DNA from: Trichomonas vaginalis G3
Taxonomy: Eukaryota > Parabasalia > Trichomonadida > Trichomonadidae
Length of the DNA stretch: 64,000 nt
Assembly (NCBI RefSeq): GCF_026262505.1
Contig: NC_067206.1
Span: forward strand, 30,023,896-30,087,895
Reading direction: 5' to 3'
A program made the translations under genes and the position numbers. Below the pieces are notes generated by a model that was given only the letters and a program-made list of their open reading frames with translations, was not told where the DNA came from and did not search any database. Shown here piece after piece: positions 20,786 to 32,495 of this stretch. The first letter of the stretch is position 1, and each line of letters begins with the position of its first letter.

Positions 20786-23700
20786 ATGCCACGTAAGCTA
20801 CGTAAGAATATACGTAAGAGGAAGAGAGCATTGAAACATCCAATAGTAAAACTGACACCACAACAACAGTTGCAACAACAAATTATGAATGACCCCACTA
20901 TGTTGCAACAAATGTCAAGCAACCCTATGCTTTTAAACCGAGTTATTGGTGCACAGAGTGGAGGTTTAAGAGCGGCACTTTTAGCGAAAATGGCAGGCTA
21001 TGGTGGAGCTGCAGACGAACAGCTTATAACCCTCAAAGTCAAATGAATTTGAGTTCACTCAAAAATCAAATAACAGATGTCAAAAAGTCAAACATAGACA
21101 TACAGAAACAATAAGTGAAAACGAAAAGAAACTAGAATATGACAGACACACAAAGAAACTCAATGAGTTAAACGTAGAGAAAAAGAAGAAAGAAGAACAA
21201 CTGAAAGAACTAAGTACAGAGGAATATGCGAAAAAAGTGTCAGAAAAAGCAGCAGAAGTAGCAAAAATGGAACAAGATGTTATAAATTTGAAAAACCATA
21301 CTACTCAATATAAAGTACTGAAAGATGAAGAGATAAAACAAAAGCCATGAAGACATTATGGATAGCGATGAGTATAAAAAAGAAGTTGAAGCAAATGTAA
21401 AGGCAGAAAAACTTTTACAGTTGCAAAACCAAACCGTACAGTATGAAAACTTAGCACAAGAAAGTAAAAATAACGACGCAGCCATGCAAAAGGCAATGAA
21501 AAGCTCAGAATATATAAAAGCTAATAATGACTGGTTAGATGCCCAAGCCAACGCCAAAGCAGCCCAACTTATAGGGTCAATAAGGACAAAATACAAGCGG
21601 ATGAAGACAGTTCAAATGAAGCTTTAATGAATGCTGACTTTAAGAACGCCTTCGAAGCTCTTCATAGTAAGGTGAAACTAGTGAACAACTTCTCATCTGG
21701 AAAGAAACTGAAGTCTGAAGGTTTCGACAACGAGTTAAGAGAAGTAGCACAAAATATGACGAAAATAACAGATGCAGCAACGAGACAGGCAGTTCAAAGT
21801 GCCTATGACGCCGTTAGAGCAACTGTTGTGGAAAGTCAAGAAAAAGAGTTACAACAGACCAAAACAGACCTAGTAAATGCTTTCTTAAAAACGAAAAGTC
21901 AGGTAGGACATTATGCTGCAGATGGAACATATGTGCCAGCTGGTGGAACTTATATACCACCAAACCCTCCAAGAGAAGCACCTGCACCAGGACTACCTAA
22001 AACATTTACATCGTCACATGGACACAGACACAGGCATGCACCAAAACCAACACAACAACCAACACAACAACCAACAGTTCAAAACACTGCACCACAACCA
22101 ACAGTTCAAAACACTGCACCACAACCAACAGTTCAAAACACTGCACCACAACCACAAACAGAGCAAGGACATAAAAGAAGTAGAGAACAAGGAAACCAAG
22201 AATTCTTAAAAATGCTTAAGGAAGACTATGGTTACCCAGATACTCTTGACTTTAGTGACAGATATAAAGAAGCTATTAGAAAGTTCAAGGAAGGAAATAC
22301 TGACCCGAACCTATTTAGCTTTATGGTTCAGCACCAAATGGGATATAATTTCAAACCTGGAAAATACAAGCTCGCTAAGGGATATGATTTAATAGCATAT
22401 CATCCAAATGACATGGATGAATTTACTCCGAGATATTTGGTGTCAGAGCTAAATGATAATTCAACTCTCTTCATGAAACGCGTAAAAAATAGAGACGGAA
22501 CGAAAAAAGAAAGGTTTATGAGTCCGGATGACTTAGATAGGGAACTTTTTAAAAACGGTCTCGGAATATATGAAATGCCAGCAGATGAGGTACAAGAAAC
22601 TCAACAGGAAGAAGTTCAGATACAACCAGACATGAAGAAATAGTTCAGCAACAACAGCTAGAAGAGCCAGAAGGAAACGAACAAGTCCCTCCTTTGGAAA
22701 CTAACTTCACAGAACTAGATGAAGATTTGGAACAGCCGAAAAATCTTGACCCTCAACAAGAGTATGCGAGAATATGGAATCTTTCCAAGAGTCTAAGAAA
22801 AATTCAGCTGACATAGTAGAAGAATATCGAAAAATGTTCGCCGACATACAAAAGACTCCAACATCAGATGAAAATATTCAGCATAGAATGGAAGAACTGA
22901 AAGAAAGTGTACGCAAATACAACAATCCTTTTTACTTACGACCATATAACGTTCAATCTTTGGCTGAACTCGGTGAAAAATAAAAGGTTAAATTTCACCA
23001 AAACATATAGAAATGAAACATTGTTTAAAGTTCATTCAGAACCTAATCAATATGGAAACAAACCTACTTTTGTTTCTGCAGACTATGGAACTACAATGAG
23101 ATGGGGTCATAAAGCTAATCCGGATAGGTGGGTTCATAAACTTACAACCACAATTCCAAGAAGTTGTAGACGCAATGGAAGTGAATGGTGAACCAGATAT
23201 AGCTGGTATTTTCAGCGCGGCTTTAATGCCATTGAAAGATATGAAAGATGCAGATATTTGGACCAGTATGAAATGAACATGGCTGAAGGAAATATAACAC
23301 CTGACGTTCTAGAACATTTATCTCAAAGAACTACACAGAACCATAGAGATGGTATATTTGGTGAAGAGTTTAGAAAGAAAGTTAGGGAGATAGAAGGAAG
23401 AGAACCTATTGTACATGACCTTGCAAACGAAAGTTTACAAAATGTCATAAAAACTTACTTTGCAGACAATGAACTGAGAAGGGATGAATATTTAAGAAAA
23501 CTCAAATGGACAGTACCAAATGAAATGTTAGTATTGAAAAACATGTTCCTTGACAAAATAAAACCAACTACAGAAATAAATGACGCAAGACTGAAACATT
23601 GGGTAAAAGCTTTCCCATTCACAAAAGATATTATTGGTAACATGGAAAGAAAACCAGAATGGCTACAAAAACATATATTTGGAAACGAGCATATTCCATA

Positions 23701-24090
23701 TGGACAAGCTCTGTTTGAAGAGCTTGAACCGGAAACTCAGGAAAGAGTCATGCAAACAATACGCGAAGACTCAAATACAAACTATGACAAAATCTTTCTA
23801 GGATATAGGTTACCTGAGATGGGCGACCAGAGCCCAAAGGCAAAAAGGACATGGGAAATTTACAACATACTAGTGAACATGAGGCAAAGATGCAACAACT
23901 TGAAGCAGAGGGCAAGTTACCAAAAGCGACACCAAAGAAGAAGAGAAGAGTAGAACAAAGTGAAAGTAGTGAAGAAGTAACTTCATCTAGTGAAAGTAGT
24001 GGCAATGAAGGAAAAAGAAGAGTTAAAAACTCAGTCAGGAAGAAAGTAAAGCTGGTCCGAGTGGGTTCTATTATGATATATAAATCCAAC
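20786..24090 (+). pseudogene. Large Polinton structural-type gene of unknown function, broken
   Basis: About 3.3 kb of coding sequence in one orientation with several breaks. Start at ATG 20786 after TTCACTTAAA. Parts in order: a very basic N-terminus (PRKLRKNIRKRKR), a Gln-rich segment, a long Lys/Glu/Gln coiled coil (about 21050-21900), a Pro/Gln/Thr segment with three 27-bp repeats (22070-22150), an unassigned globular region (22200-23900), and a Ser/Glu-rich tail with basic clusters resembling nuclear localisation signals. It precedes the capsid-like gene, so a virion or scaffold role is inferred only from position and composition. Confidence 0.55.
22056..22156 (+). repeat. 27-bp coding repeat (Pro/Gln/Thr)
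   Basis: CAACCAACAGTTCAAAACAC-type unit, 27 bp, three times in a row, encoding PTVQNTAPQ. It is preceded by a shorter CAACCAACA repeat. Confidence 0.9.
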
Positions 24091-24116
24091 TATTCTATAT
24101 TTTTTACCCATATGAA

Positions 24117-25735
24117 ATGTACGCCGCTCAGAATATAACGCCAACAGTTTTGGATGCCATGAACGGAAATGTTTCCGAATGGTATAACGAATGCGACAAT
24201 GCCATTAGAAGGTCAGAAATAGTTCCTGGAACTTACGAATATACAACTGCTGTTTCTTATGGAAACGTAGGTGAGTTTGGAGAAGGTTTCTTCAACAACA
24301 GTAGATATTGCTTGCGACAGGTTTCATATTATTTCTATTGACAACTCATTCTTATACGTGGAACAAGACATTGAAATAAAACCTTCTGCCAAGTTGTCTG
24401 ACAAGAAAGGTTGCAAGGAATTTTCTATGTCGGATACCAATATGCTCCAGAAGTTTTCATGGGATATAAGATATATTCTAACTCTGACTTAGTTCAAACA
24501 GTACATGGGCAAACTATGAATGGTTCGCTTTGAGAAACTCAGTACAACCACAAGCTAGAGAACAAACAGACCAGTATGCAAATATTGAGAAAATAAGAAG
24601 ACTTGACCCTAACGTTCCAGAGAGTTTATGTTAAACCTTTCTGGTTCAGATGGAACTGCTGCCACTAAAGTAAAACTGAAACTTAGAGTTCCTTTGTCAT
24701 CTTTCCTCATCTTCAGGTTTTTAAGATAACTTGCCAAACTGGCAGGAAAAATTTCTATCGAACTTACTCCAAGCAAAAATAACTTAGTCATTGCACCAAC
24801 ACCAAGACCCATTCACTATTACAGACGTAAAGGAACAAATCAAACGTCATTCGCCGAATTTTGCAAAGACAAAGTTGACTTAGACCTTTGGTTTCTCAAA
24901 CTTCAACAATGAAGTAAACTATTATTTCAATGCTGCTGGAACTGCTTGGGACCCAGTTAAGTTCACATGCGAAAAATTTGAATGCAAGAGAATAGAAAGC
25001 AGACTTGCAGTCTATATGTTGGACCCAGATATTTCAAATGCTTTAGCTGCCAAATATATTGCAGTTCCACTTATGTTCCCTATACACACAAAATATCTGT
25101 CAAAAGACTTGCAGGTGAAGTTGGAAACCAAAGTGCTGACCCAGGTGCAAGAACAGATATTGCTTTAACAACTGCAATGAAACATGCAGATACTATGTTT
25201 GTACTGTTCAGACGAACTATAAATGACTATTCTTGTTTCTACAACCCCGGTATTAAATATCATATAAACATAGATGGCAAATATTATCCAAGAAAGAATA
25301 TTCTACAGTTGAGGATATGAGGTCATAACTTGACATTAGATGCTATGAACTTTAACAACAATTTCACAACAACCATTACACCTGAAATGCAAAGTTCTAT
25401 TATGCCATATGTGAAAGTATGGACTCATACAGGAGGTCAAAAAAACTCAATATACAAATGGAGACCGTTCAAACTTTTGGCTTGGCATTCCATTTGCTGA
25501 CTCAGAAGACTTTATGGGTGGTATTTCAACTGTTGGTACTGTACAAATACAATATACTGGTGACAGAGACGGTCCAGATGAACTGAGAGCAAAGAAGTTT
25601 ACAAAACCAATAGCACTTTTCACGGAAGATGCTCTTTTGAAGATTCGTTCGATGAAAACCTGCTGGGGCTCCTCAGATTGGCATAACGACAGCTTCCATC
25701 GAGCAGATTTTGGCAGCAGGTCATGTAAGTTGTTC
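24117..25735 (+). pseudogene. Candidate Polinton major capsid protein, broken
   Basis: Starts at ATG 24117. The sequence is rich in beta-strand patterns typical of double jelly-roll capsid proteins, such as the C-terminal stretch GTVQIQYTGDRDGPDELRAK followed by strands and a helix. Position (upstream of the penton-like gene, helicase and packaging ATPase) fits the Maverick capsid module. There is no short diagnostic motif for this family, so the call rests on size (about 530 codons), composition and neighbours. Broken by several changes. Confidence 0.5.
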
Positions 25736-26041
25736 TTGAACTGACTTCTCTCCGTCAAATATTGACAGTACGCCAGTTTTGACATAATATTGTAAGATAA
25801 ACTTACCTTTAGAAATATCTGTAAGTTTTGTTGTTATATTTTTGTCAACGTCAAGAACTTTCACCATTTCAGTTATACCAACTTTCTTTGCTTTATGAAA
25901 ATATTTAGGTTCAGCAAAGACTGCTATTCTATAACATTTACCATTGTTTGTATAAAGAACTATTCTGTCAATGTATTTGTATTGTTTGTGTGTGTAAACT
26001 TTGTTCTGCTTCAATTCGAAGAGATACTCGAATACGTCCAT
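25721..26041 (-). CDS. Small Polinton hypothetical protein (106 aa)
   Basis: Unrecognised. Lys/Val/Tyr-rich, no signal peptide or membrane segment. Convergent with the end of the capsid-like gene (slight overlap) and divergent from the gene at 26060 with an 18-bp gap, so both starts share one tiny promoter, reading TTACTTAGAATAAAAAGATG towards this gene. Confidence 0.6.
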   Translation of the reverse strand: MDVFEYLFELKQNKVYTHKQYKYIDRIVLYTNNGKCYRIAVFAEPKYFHKAKKVGITEMVKVLDVDKNITTKLTDISKGKFILQYYVKTGVLSIFDGEKSVQEQLT

Positions 26042-26059
26042 CTTTTTATTCTAAGTAAA

Positions 26060-26642
26060 ATGTCATTTCCGAAAAATAGAAGCGTGAGTGTTTCAAAAGG
26101 TTTAATGGCGGTGGCAGATGTGAAGTTAAATTCACCAACTCAAACAAACAGTCAAAGTGTTATTGTCAATGTCAAAGACAGAGATGTTGAAGTGGGGAAA
26201 CCATACGAAGACGAAGATGGTATAACAATTGTTCCTGTAAAAGAACAACCAACATATCCTGAAGTTAGCAGAGACTTAAGTTCTGTTGCAGATATTCGAA
26301 ACGACTACCAACAACTGAAAGACAAACTTCAAACTCAGGAGAAGATTTGTCAAGCTTTAAGTATAATGTTAAACTTGGTCGAACACAACCCTGTAAAAAG
26401 TGAACTCATATGTCATTGCACCTCATGAAGTCTTGAAAGAACTATTGAAACTTTTGACAGAGGCAGACGATATAAACATCAAAGAAATAGAACCCGACAT
26501 TAGTTGCTGTGGTGTTTCATATAATGTCATTGACAAGATATACGTTATGAAAGGAGGTGAAACGTTGAACTTAAAGTATAGTTTCCCAGACGTCATAAAA
26601 ATATTTGACGACCACAACATTTCATTAAAATTTATTTGCTAA
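26060..26642 (+). pseudogene. Polinton hypothetical gene, broken once or so
   Basis: ATG at 26060 in the context AAGTAAAATG. N-terminal disordered Ser/Val/Asn-rich part, a coiled-coil stretch (YQQLKDKLQTQEKICQALS), then a C-terminal alpha/beta part with CCG. No family recognised. Placed between capsid-like and penton-like genes. Confidence 0.5.
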
Positions 26643-26646
26643 GTAA

Positions 26647-27440
26647 ATGGCAGAAGATATAATGGTTTATACTATTACGACTAAAAACCCTGAGTCATAT
26701 AATTCTATAACAACAAACTTACAAAGTCCTCAAGGACGGTATTGTAAACTAACTTTAAACACAATGACGACTAAAGCCTGTTTTGCTCTTTTGACACCAG
26801 AAGACTTTATTGTTGTGAATGGTAAAAAATACTCCTTTGAAGATACTTACTCAGATATACCACCAACAGGTTTTGTTGACTTATTTAATACTTTAAGTAG
26901 GGTGTAACATGTGCTGCAACTAGAGCAGGTTTCATTATGTTTGGATGTCCGACTGAGTTTACTATAAACGATATGAGCTATAATACAAAACTTATTTCTG
27001 GTTTTTTACCAACAGTTTCCTATAACAGGAAAAGGTGTCAACAAGGAATGTCTATTCCATTGACATTAAGCACACCAATCTTATATATTGTTTCAAACTT
27101 AGGTTCAAAGTGTTATTCGAATGTCGACAGAAACTATTATGACCAAAAGATACTTATGCGTATAAACAATACTTTCTCTGCTGGTTTGCCTATTGTTCAT
27201 TCGAATGCAGAATTTTCAACCTTAGTGAACTCAAACACTTTGGCAAGTATAACGTTGACATTAGTTGACGCAAACTTTGTTCCTGTAAAACTTTTTGTCC
27301 TATGTATTTGTCAATGACGGCAGAAAGTTTCGAATTGGAAGATGCAACTGGTGAAAGTATTGTATTACAAGAACAACTTCAACAACAAATAGCTCAAGAA
27401 CAACAAATGCAACAAATGCAACAAATGCAACAAAAAGTCA
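26647..27440 (+). pseudogene. Candidate minor capsid/penton-like protein, broken
   Basis: ATG at 26647 in context GCTAAGTAAATG, 5 bp after the preceding stop. The protein is beta-rich (for example YCKLTLNTMTTKACFALL, PIVHSNAEFSTLVNSNTLAS) and ends in a Gln/Met low-complexity tail (EQQMQQMQQMQQ). Length near 260 residues and position next to the major-capsid candidate fit the single jelly-roll penton protein of Polintons. This is inference; no motif proves it. One or two breaks. Confidence 0.4.
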
Positions 27441-27477
27441 AGAATAAAAAAAATATTTTTTTTATTTTTATAAAAAT

Positions 27478-28708
27478 GTACAGAATAGATGTTTCAGATT
27501 TTTATGACTTCCAAGCATTCAGAAATATGTGTCCATTTCGAGACTATAACAAAGCAGTCGAGAATTTGAAACGTTTAGTCATTTATGTCGACTCTGCCCA
27601 GAATGTTATGTTATGAAAGAATGGGATGTAGTCTTTAACAACCAAGAGCAACAATAGTGTCTGAACAAGAATGTAGACAGAAACTTAAGAAAATAAAAGT
27701 CGTACAAGTTGGCATGAAGATGTTAGATGCTTGGGATATCTTATTGTCAAAGTTAGAAGATTTTTCAGTTCGAGTATAAAGTTCTATACACCTTCTCCAA
27801 ACTTCTATTCTATCTTCACTGGATATAAATACGAACAAGTAGAATGGAAAGAAAATATTATAGAAGCTTGGTTAGACCATGTCAAAGAAATTATATGCAA
27901 TGGAAACGAAAGAGTCTATGAGTATATCTTATGTTGGTTTGCAAACATCTTACAACATCCAAGTGCTAAAAATGAAACTGCTCTCATTATAATTGGAAAG
28001 CAAGGAACTGGTAAGAACACATTCTTTACAGATATTTTGTGCAAACTGTTAGAAGGTTATTCGAATCCGAATATGACAAACTTAGAAAACATCTGCGGTA
28101 AATTTAACTCTTCAATTGAGAATATGAAACTTATAGTATGTAACGAACTTCAAAGTATAGATACAACAAAAGTTTTGAACTCAGATGCTTTGAAGAGTCT
28201 TATAACAGACAAAGTTGGAGTTGTTGAAAGAAAATATAAAGACCAAAGAGTTTGTGAAAATGTTGCAAACTTCATTATGGTTTCAAACAATGCTGTTCCG
28301 ATGAAGTTAGAAAGTTCTGACAGAAGATATGTAGTTGTCAGAACGTCAGAAGCTCATATGCAAGATACAGAATATTTTGACGACTTAGCAGAAACTTTGA
28401 CATCTGACTTTTACAACCATTTGTTCTCATATTTTATGACATTAGATATTTCAAAGTTCAATCCAAGACAAATTCCACATACCGAAGAGAGACAAACATT
28501 GTTAGAAGCAAACAAGAGTGTATATGAACTGTTCATAGATGAAACTGACTTTGAGTGTTTAGATGAAAGGTCATTGTACGATTCGTATAAACAATATTGT
28601 CAAGAATATGGTTATATGACAGCGTCTAAACGAACATTCTTGGCAAATGTCAAAAGTCTTTTAGACGTACAGAATGGTGTATATACAAAGAAAAATTTTT
28701 CTGAGTAA
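27478..28708 (+). pseudogene. SF3 (D5-like) helicase, broken at the front
   Basis: Walker A GKQGTGKN at 27995-28018, Walker B in IVCNEL about 40 residues on, and sensor-like FIMVSNN define a superfamily 3 helicase of the D5/primase-C type found in NCLDVs, virophages and some Polinton-like elements. The C-terminal winged part (YDSYKQYCQEYGYMTASKRTF) is also typical. Role: replicative unwinding. The start region (ATG near 27478, context TATAAAAATG) is broken; the helicase core itself reads through. This is the only replication enzyme seen in Polinton B. Confidence 0.85.
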
Positions 28709-28744
28709 ATTTTAAAAAAAATATTTTTTTATCCGATAGAAAAG

Positions 28745-29160
28745 ATGGCAAAATTCATCTCAGTAAACAAGTACATGTCAGGACTTAAAGAAGAACTAGA
28801 CCCATTCACATATTTGAATGTTTACTTCTACCATTTTGAAAAGTCTTCATTCAGCAAAGTTTGGAACATCGAACCAGTTAAGTTTGCTATTGTGACTAAA
28901 AATGGTGCGAAATTTGAAGACTTAGACATAGAAGGTTTGTTAGCAGTCAAAGAAAGTTTTGACAGAAGGTTTTCAAACCTTAAAGAAGGCAAAGCATACA
29001 AACTTGTTATACCTTATGAACCAAAGAAAGCAGACGACTATGAATATTATGAGTCTAAGATAGTTGAAGTTCAAGGTAAATTGGGTAAAAAGATTTTAGA
29101 GTCTAAGCCGTGTTTACTCCTAAAGAGGAAGAGAACATTGACATTGACCCAGAAATGTTC
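28745..29160 (+). CDS. Polinton hypothetical protein, about 135 aa
   Basis: ATG 28745 preceded by AAATATTTTTTTATCCGATA. Lys/Glu/Tyr-rich alpha/beta protein of unknown family. The region near the 3' end is not cleanly resolved, so the real stop is uncertain. Convergent with the Lys/Glu-tailed gene at 29180. Confidence 0.5.
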
Positions 29161-29179
29161 TAAAAATAAAATTTTATTT

Positions 29180-29632
29180 TTACATGTCAAATTTCTTTTT
29201 CTCTGGAACTGGTTCAGGTTCTTTCTTCTCTTCTTCTACTTTCTTTTCTTTCTTTTCTTTCTTCTTCTTTTCTGGTGGAGTTATGTCAAATTTGGCGCAA
29301 CTATATTTATGTAAAAGTTCTTTGTCCTTTAATAGCTCTTCTATTCTGTTTTCTATTTCATCTTCAAGAACGGCGCATGTGTCTTCTTTGCATTCTAAGA
29401 AATTTTGTTGGACTTCATCTTTCCAAGAGGCGTCATCTCTGTCAACAAGTCTGTCATTGACAAATTTTAAGACTTCTCTGCTTAATGTTTTATGGTTCTT
29501 GTCATATTCCCAGAAACAGAACTTTAGAACAAATTCCCCTTTCTTGTTTACACTATGTAAGATTTTATGGTCGACAGATGTTTTGCTGTCGAAAAGCTTG
29601 TCTCGAATATAGATAGCGAAATCGCTAGACAT
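29180..29632 (-). CDS. Polinton hypothetical protein with Lys/Glu/Pro tail (150 aa)
   Basis: Unrecognised. The first 110 residues are alpha/beta; the last 40 are low-complexity Lys/Glu/Pro (EKKKKEKKEKKVEEEKKEPE). Its start codon is preceded on its own strand by TTTTTATCTTTTAGAAAATG, the element's common start context. Divergent from the packaging ATPase. Confidence 0.6.
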   Translation of the reverse strand: MSSDFAIYIRDKLFDSKTSVDHKILHSVNKKGEFVLKFCFWEYDKNHKTLSREVLKFVNDRLVDRDDASWKDEVQQNFLECKEDTCAVLEDEIENRIEELLKDKELLHKYSCAKFDITPPEKKKKEKKEKKVEEEKKEPEPVPEKKKFDM

Positions 29633-29669
29633 TTTCTAAAAGATAAAAATTTTAATTTTTCTAAAAATA

Positions 29670-30545
29670 TGTTAGAAAAAAGTTTGCTGACATTGACAAG
29701 AAATTTGAGAATGTTTTAAACAAGAACAAGAGGAAGTTAGAAAAATGCTCAGATAAAACCTATACATGACAAGTTCTTATTTGCTCAGAATGGTATAACA
29801 GGTCTAATTGCACCACCTGGGTCGGGTAAGACTTTCACTTATCTTAAAATGGCTGCACAACAACAAGAACTAGATGAGAAGAACCCATTCTATGAAGTTA
29901 GTTGTCATTTGTAGTACTTCTGGTCAATTTGACCAAACCGTCAATTCGTTCAAAGATATTATAAAGAAGTCTAAGTTAGTATGTATAAAGGATACTGAGT
30001 TTGTTGGATTGGATAAAGAAGTACCAAAGAAGAGTTTTGAAGTATAATGCTATAAATGAGTATATAAATTCTAAGTTCAAAGACCCTAATGAGGAAATGC
30101 AGAGAATATTAGAGAAGAAACACTTCAGAAACAAACAGAAAGAGATAGAATACATTTCGAAGAAATTGCAATCTTACGATTGGAAGACATACCCTCATAG
30201 GTGTCTTCTTATCTTAGATGACTTTGCTTCTCATCCTTGTTAAAGAACAGAGAACAAGACATGTGTCGAATTCTTAAGAAGCTCAGACACTTTAACATCT
30301 CAGTTGTCATTTGTGTACAGACAGCAAAGAGTTTAAGTAAGGATGTAAAGAGAATACTTACTGACATTGTACTTTTCCCCGGATTGTCCGAAGACGATTT
30401 CATGGAACTTATGAAAGAGTCCATGGCAGGTAAGTTTGACAGACATGAACTATGGGAGAAGTACAAAGTCATACAAGACCCTCATACTTCTTTCAGAATT
30501 CATATCTACGCGAACAAAGTTCAAATTGTAAAAAGTCAAGCTTGA
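29670..30545 (+). pseudogene. Packaging ATPase (A32/FtsK-HerA type), broken
   Basis: Walker A APPGSGKT at 29810-29833 within the context GLIAPPGSGKTFTYLKMA, and Walker B LLILDDFASH near 30208-30237, followed by a FtsK-HerA style sensor stretch (ISVVICVQTAKSLSKDVKR). This is the DNA-packaging ATPase shared by Mavericks, adenovirus-like elements and NCLDVs. Length near 290 codons is normal for the family. A few breaks. Its last 30 bp and the downstream 60 bp are repeated at 31518-31610. Confidence 0.85.
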
Positions 30546-31572
30546 AAAATAAAGAGTTCATTTACTCTACTTGTTTGAAGTTGTCAAAATACTCTGTTAT
30601 TTTTCACGATTTTCATAGAGTTTTAGGCGACCCAGAAAAAAGTCGGTCTCGCTGTTCTTCACTGTTTTCGTACGGAATCTCTTCTCTCGGTTTTCCGAGG
30701 GAAGCAAGCATATGCCATTTTTTGACGAAGTGAAGGTTTGCACTTCGTCAAAAAAATCCCTGAAATCAAGAATTTTGTTGCTGAATTCAGCAAAAATAAT
30801 GTTTAGGGTAGAAGGTGAGATCTCACCTGTTTTCTCACCTGTTTTTTCACCTCAGTTATTTTATAAGCGTTTTACATGGTAAACGTTATTTTTTAAATTT
30901 TGTGAAAACTCAACGGTTTGACACATGCCCTAAAAATTATTTTACTCAGAATTTTGTTGCTGAATTCAGCAAAAATAATGTTTAGGGTAGAAGGTGAGAT
31001 CTCACCTGTTTTCTCACCTGTTTTCTCACCTCTTTTTTTATAAGCGTTTTACATGGTAAACGTTATGAATTCGTGAGACTCTAAACAGTTTCGTAGCTTC
31101 TATTTCTTCTTTTAGTACATCGAATGTTTTAACGATACCGAAAGTTTCTTTATATTTCTTCTTGACGTCAGATAGAAGGAAATCTTCTGCTGTTGGATAG
31201 TTTTTGTTCAGAAATTCTAAAAAAAAATAAAAAAATAAAAAAAAATAAAACTAACTTTATTTTTTATTTCGGGAAAATTCATGAAAATTCAAGAGGTGAA
31301 AAAAGAGGTGAAAAAACAGGTGAGATCTCACCTTCTACCTAAACATTATTTTTTGGTGTAAATTTCCTAAACTGACTGACTGACTGACTGACGGCACAAA
31401 GTGGCATAACGAAAACATTAATATATATAAAATTCATGAAAATTCAAGAGGGTAGAAAACAGGTGAGGAAAACAGGTTAGATCTAACCTTCTACCCTAAA
31501 TTATATTTTTACTGAATTCAGCAACAAAATTCAAATTGTAAAAAAGTCAAGCTTGAAAAATAAAGAGTTCAT
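30546..31572. repeat. Cassette-rich insert with KilA-N and family-gene fragments
   Basis: No whole gene. Contents: fragments of the KilA-N 3' end (30546-30610) and of its PREEIPYE segment (30670-30705), a TTTTGACGAAGTG hairpin (30717-30756), palindromic cassettes at 30805-30854, 30984-31033, 31286-31340 and 31448-31490, a partial copy of the 312-residue family gene (31063-31270), and a run of ACTG units (31374-31392). The whole insert is flanked by an 85-bp direct repeat (30522-30605 and 31518-31610). Confidence 0.8.
31063..31270 (-). pseudogene. Partial third copy of the 312-aa family gene
   Basis: The C-terminal 50 codons match 33905-34090 closely and run straight into the A/T-rich promoter block found before 34840. 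The middle of the gene is absent, so it is a fragment. Confidence 0.8.
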
Positions 31573-32405
31573 TTACTCTGCTTGTTTGAAGTTGTCAAAA
31601 TACTCTGTTATTTTTTCTTTCAGTAGCGGTAAGTCTTCTTTGAAGGTAAGTATTGTACAACCTTTCATATCATAGTGTGTTTGAGGTAACGTATCTTGAA
31701 CTATTTGTTTCACATCTTCATTCGGTGTCATTGAAATCGGTAAGTTTTCGCGATAGAACCAATTTCTGTCAGATTTGTAAATCTTAGCAAGGTCGTAAAA
31801 GCTTTTGTTGTTTCTTCTGACTAAATGCAACATAACCATATCTTTATCTTCTTCATTTTCCAACTCTTCAGTATAAATCATATACTTATAGTTCTTTTCC
31901 TTTCCTTTTGGTACCGAACGTGGTATTCTTTTCTGAATGCTTTTGTCTTTTCTTTTGCTTCAATGACTTCATCTTTTGCTTGAAGTTTCTTTTCCATCTC
32001 TTCACGTTCTTGTCTATGAATTTCGTCAAGAAGTCTGTAAATATTCCAAGCATAACGAGGCGAAGCCCACATTGCAACAGCATTTACAAGAAGTCTATGT
32101 ACATAATATCCTCTCAAACCATTTGGCAATTTTTCACGATTTTCATACGGAATCTCTTCCCTCGGTTTTCCGAGGGAAGCAATCATATGAGGAAATTCTT
32201 CTAAAAGTTCTTTTGTCTGTTGGTTTTCAAACCAATGATATGCTTGCTTTGTAGAACGAAGAGCATTCAAAATACTTTGCATTTGGTACATATCGTCTTT
32301 GACTGAACGAATGAGACGGAGTTGTTTGTTAAACTGTATGTACTCGTATTCTTCATTTATAGCTTCATGAACGATAGCAGTTGTTGTGTTCTCTGTTGTT
32401 GACAT
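31573..32405 (-). pseudogene. KilA-N domain protein (Polinton B)
   Basis: Copy of the gene at 3166-3993, more than 90% identical by eye. ATG at 32405 after TTGTATGTAAAGACAGAT. KilA-N core LRGYYVHRLLVNAVAMWASP, then a charged coiled coil and the same C-terminal domain. It differs from the A copy mainly in the linker. Has about one break. Confidence 0.85.
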
Positions 32406-32495
32406 ATCTGTCTTTACATACAAAATAAAAAAAATATTTTATAAAAAATTAGCGTTATTTTTTCTATCTTTCACAAAAGACCAAAAATAAACGCT

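Noticed and set aside
26423-29612. Ser/Phe-rich frames opposite the penton-like and Lys/Glu-rich genes
   Set aside because: Complement artefacts of Lys/Glu codons.
31374-31392. ACTG tetranucleotide run as a functional site
   Set aside because: Only about five units of simple repeat with no conserved context.
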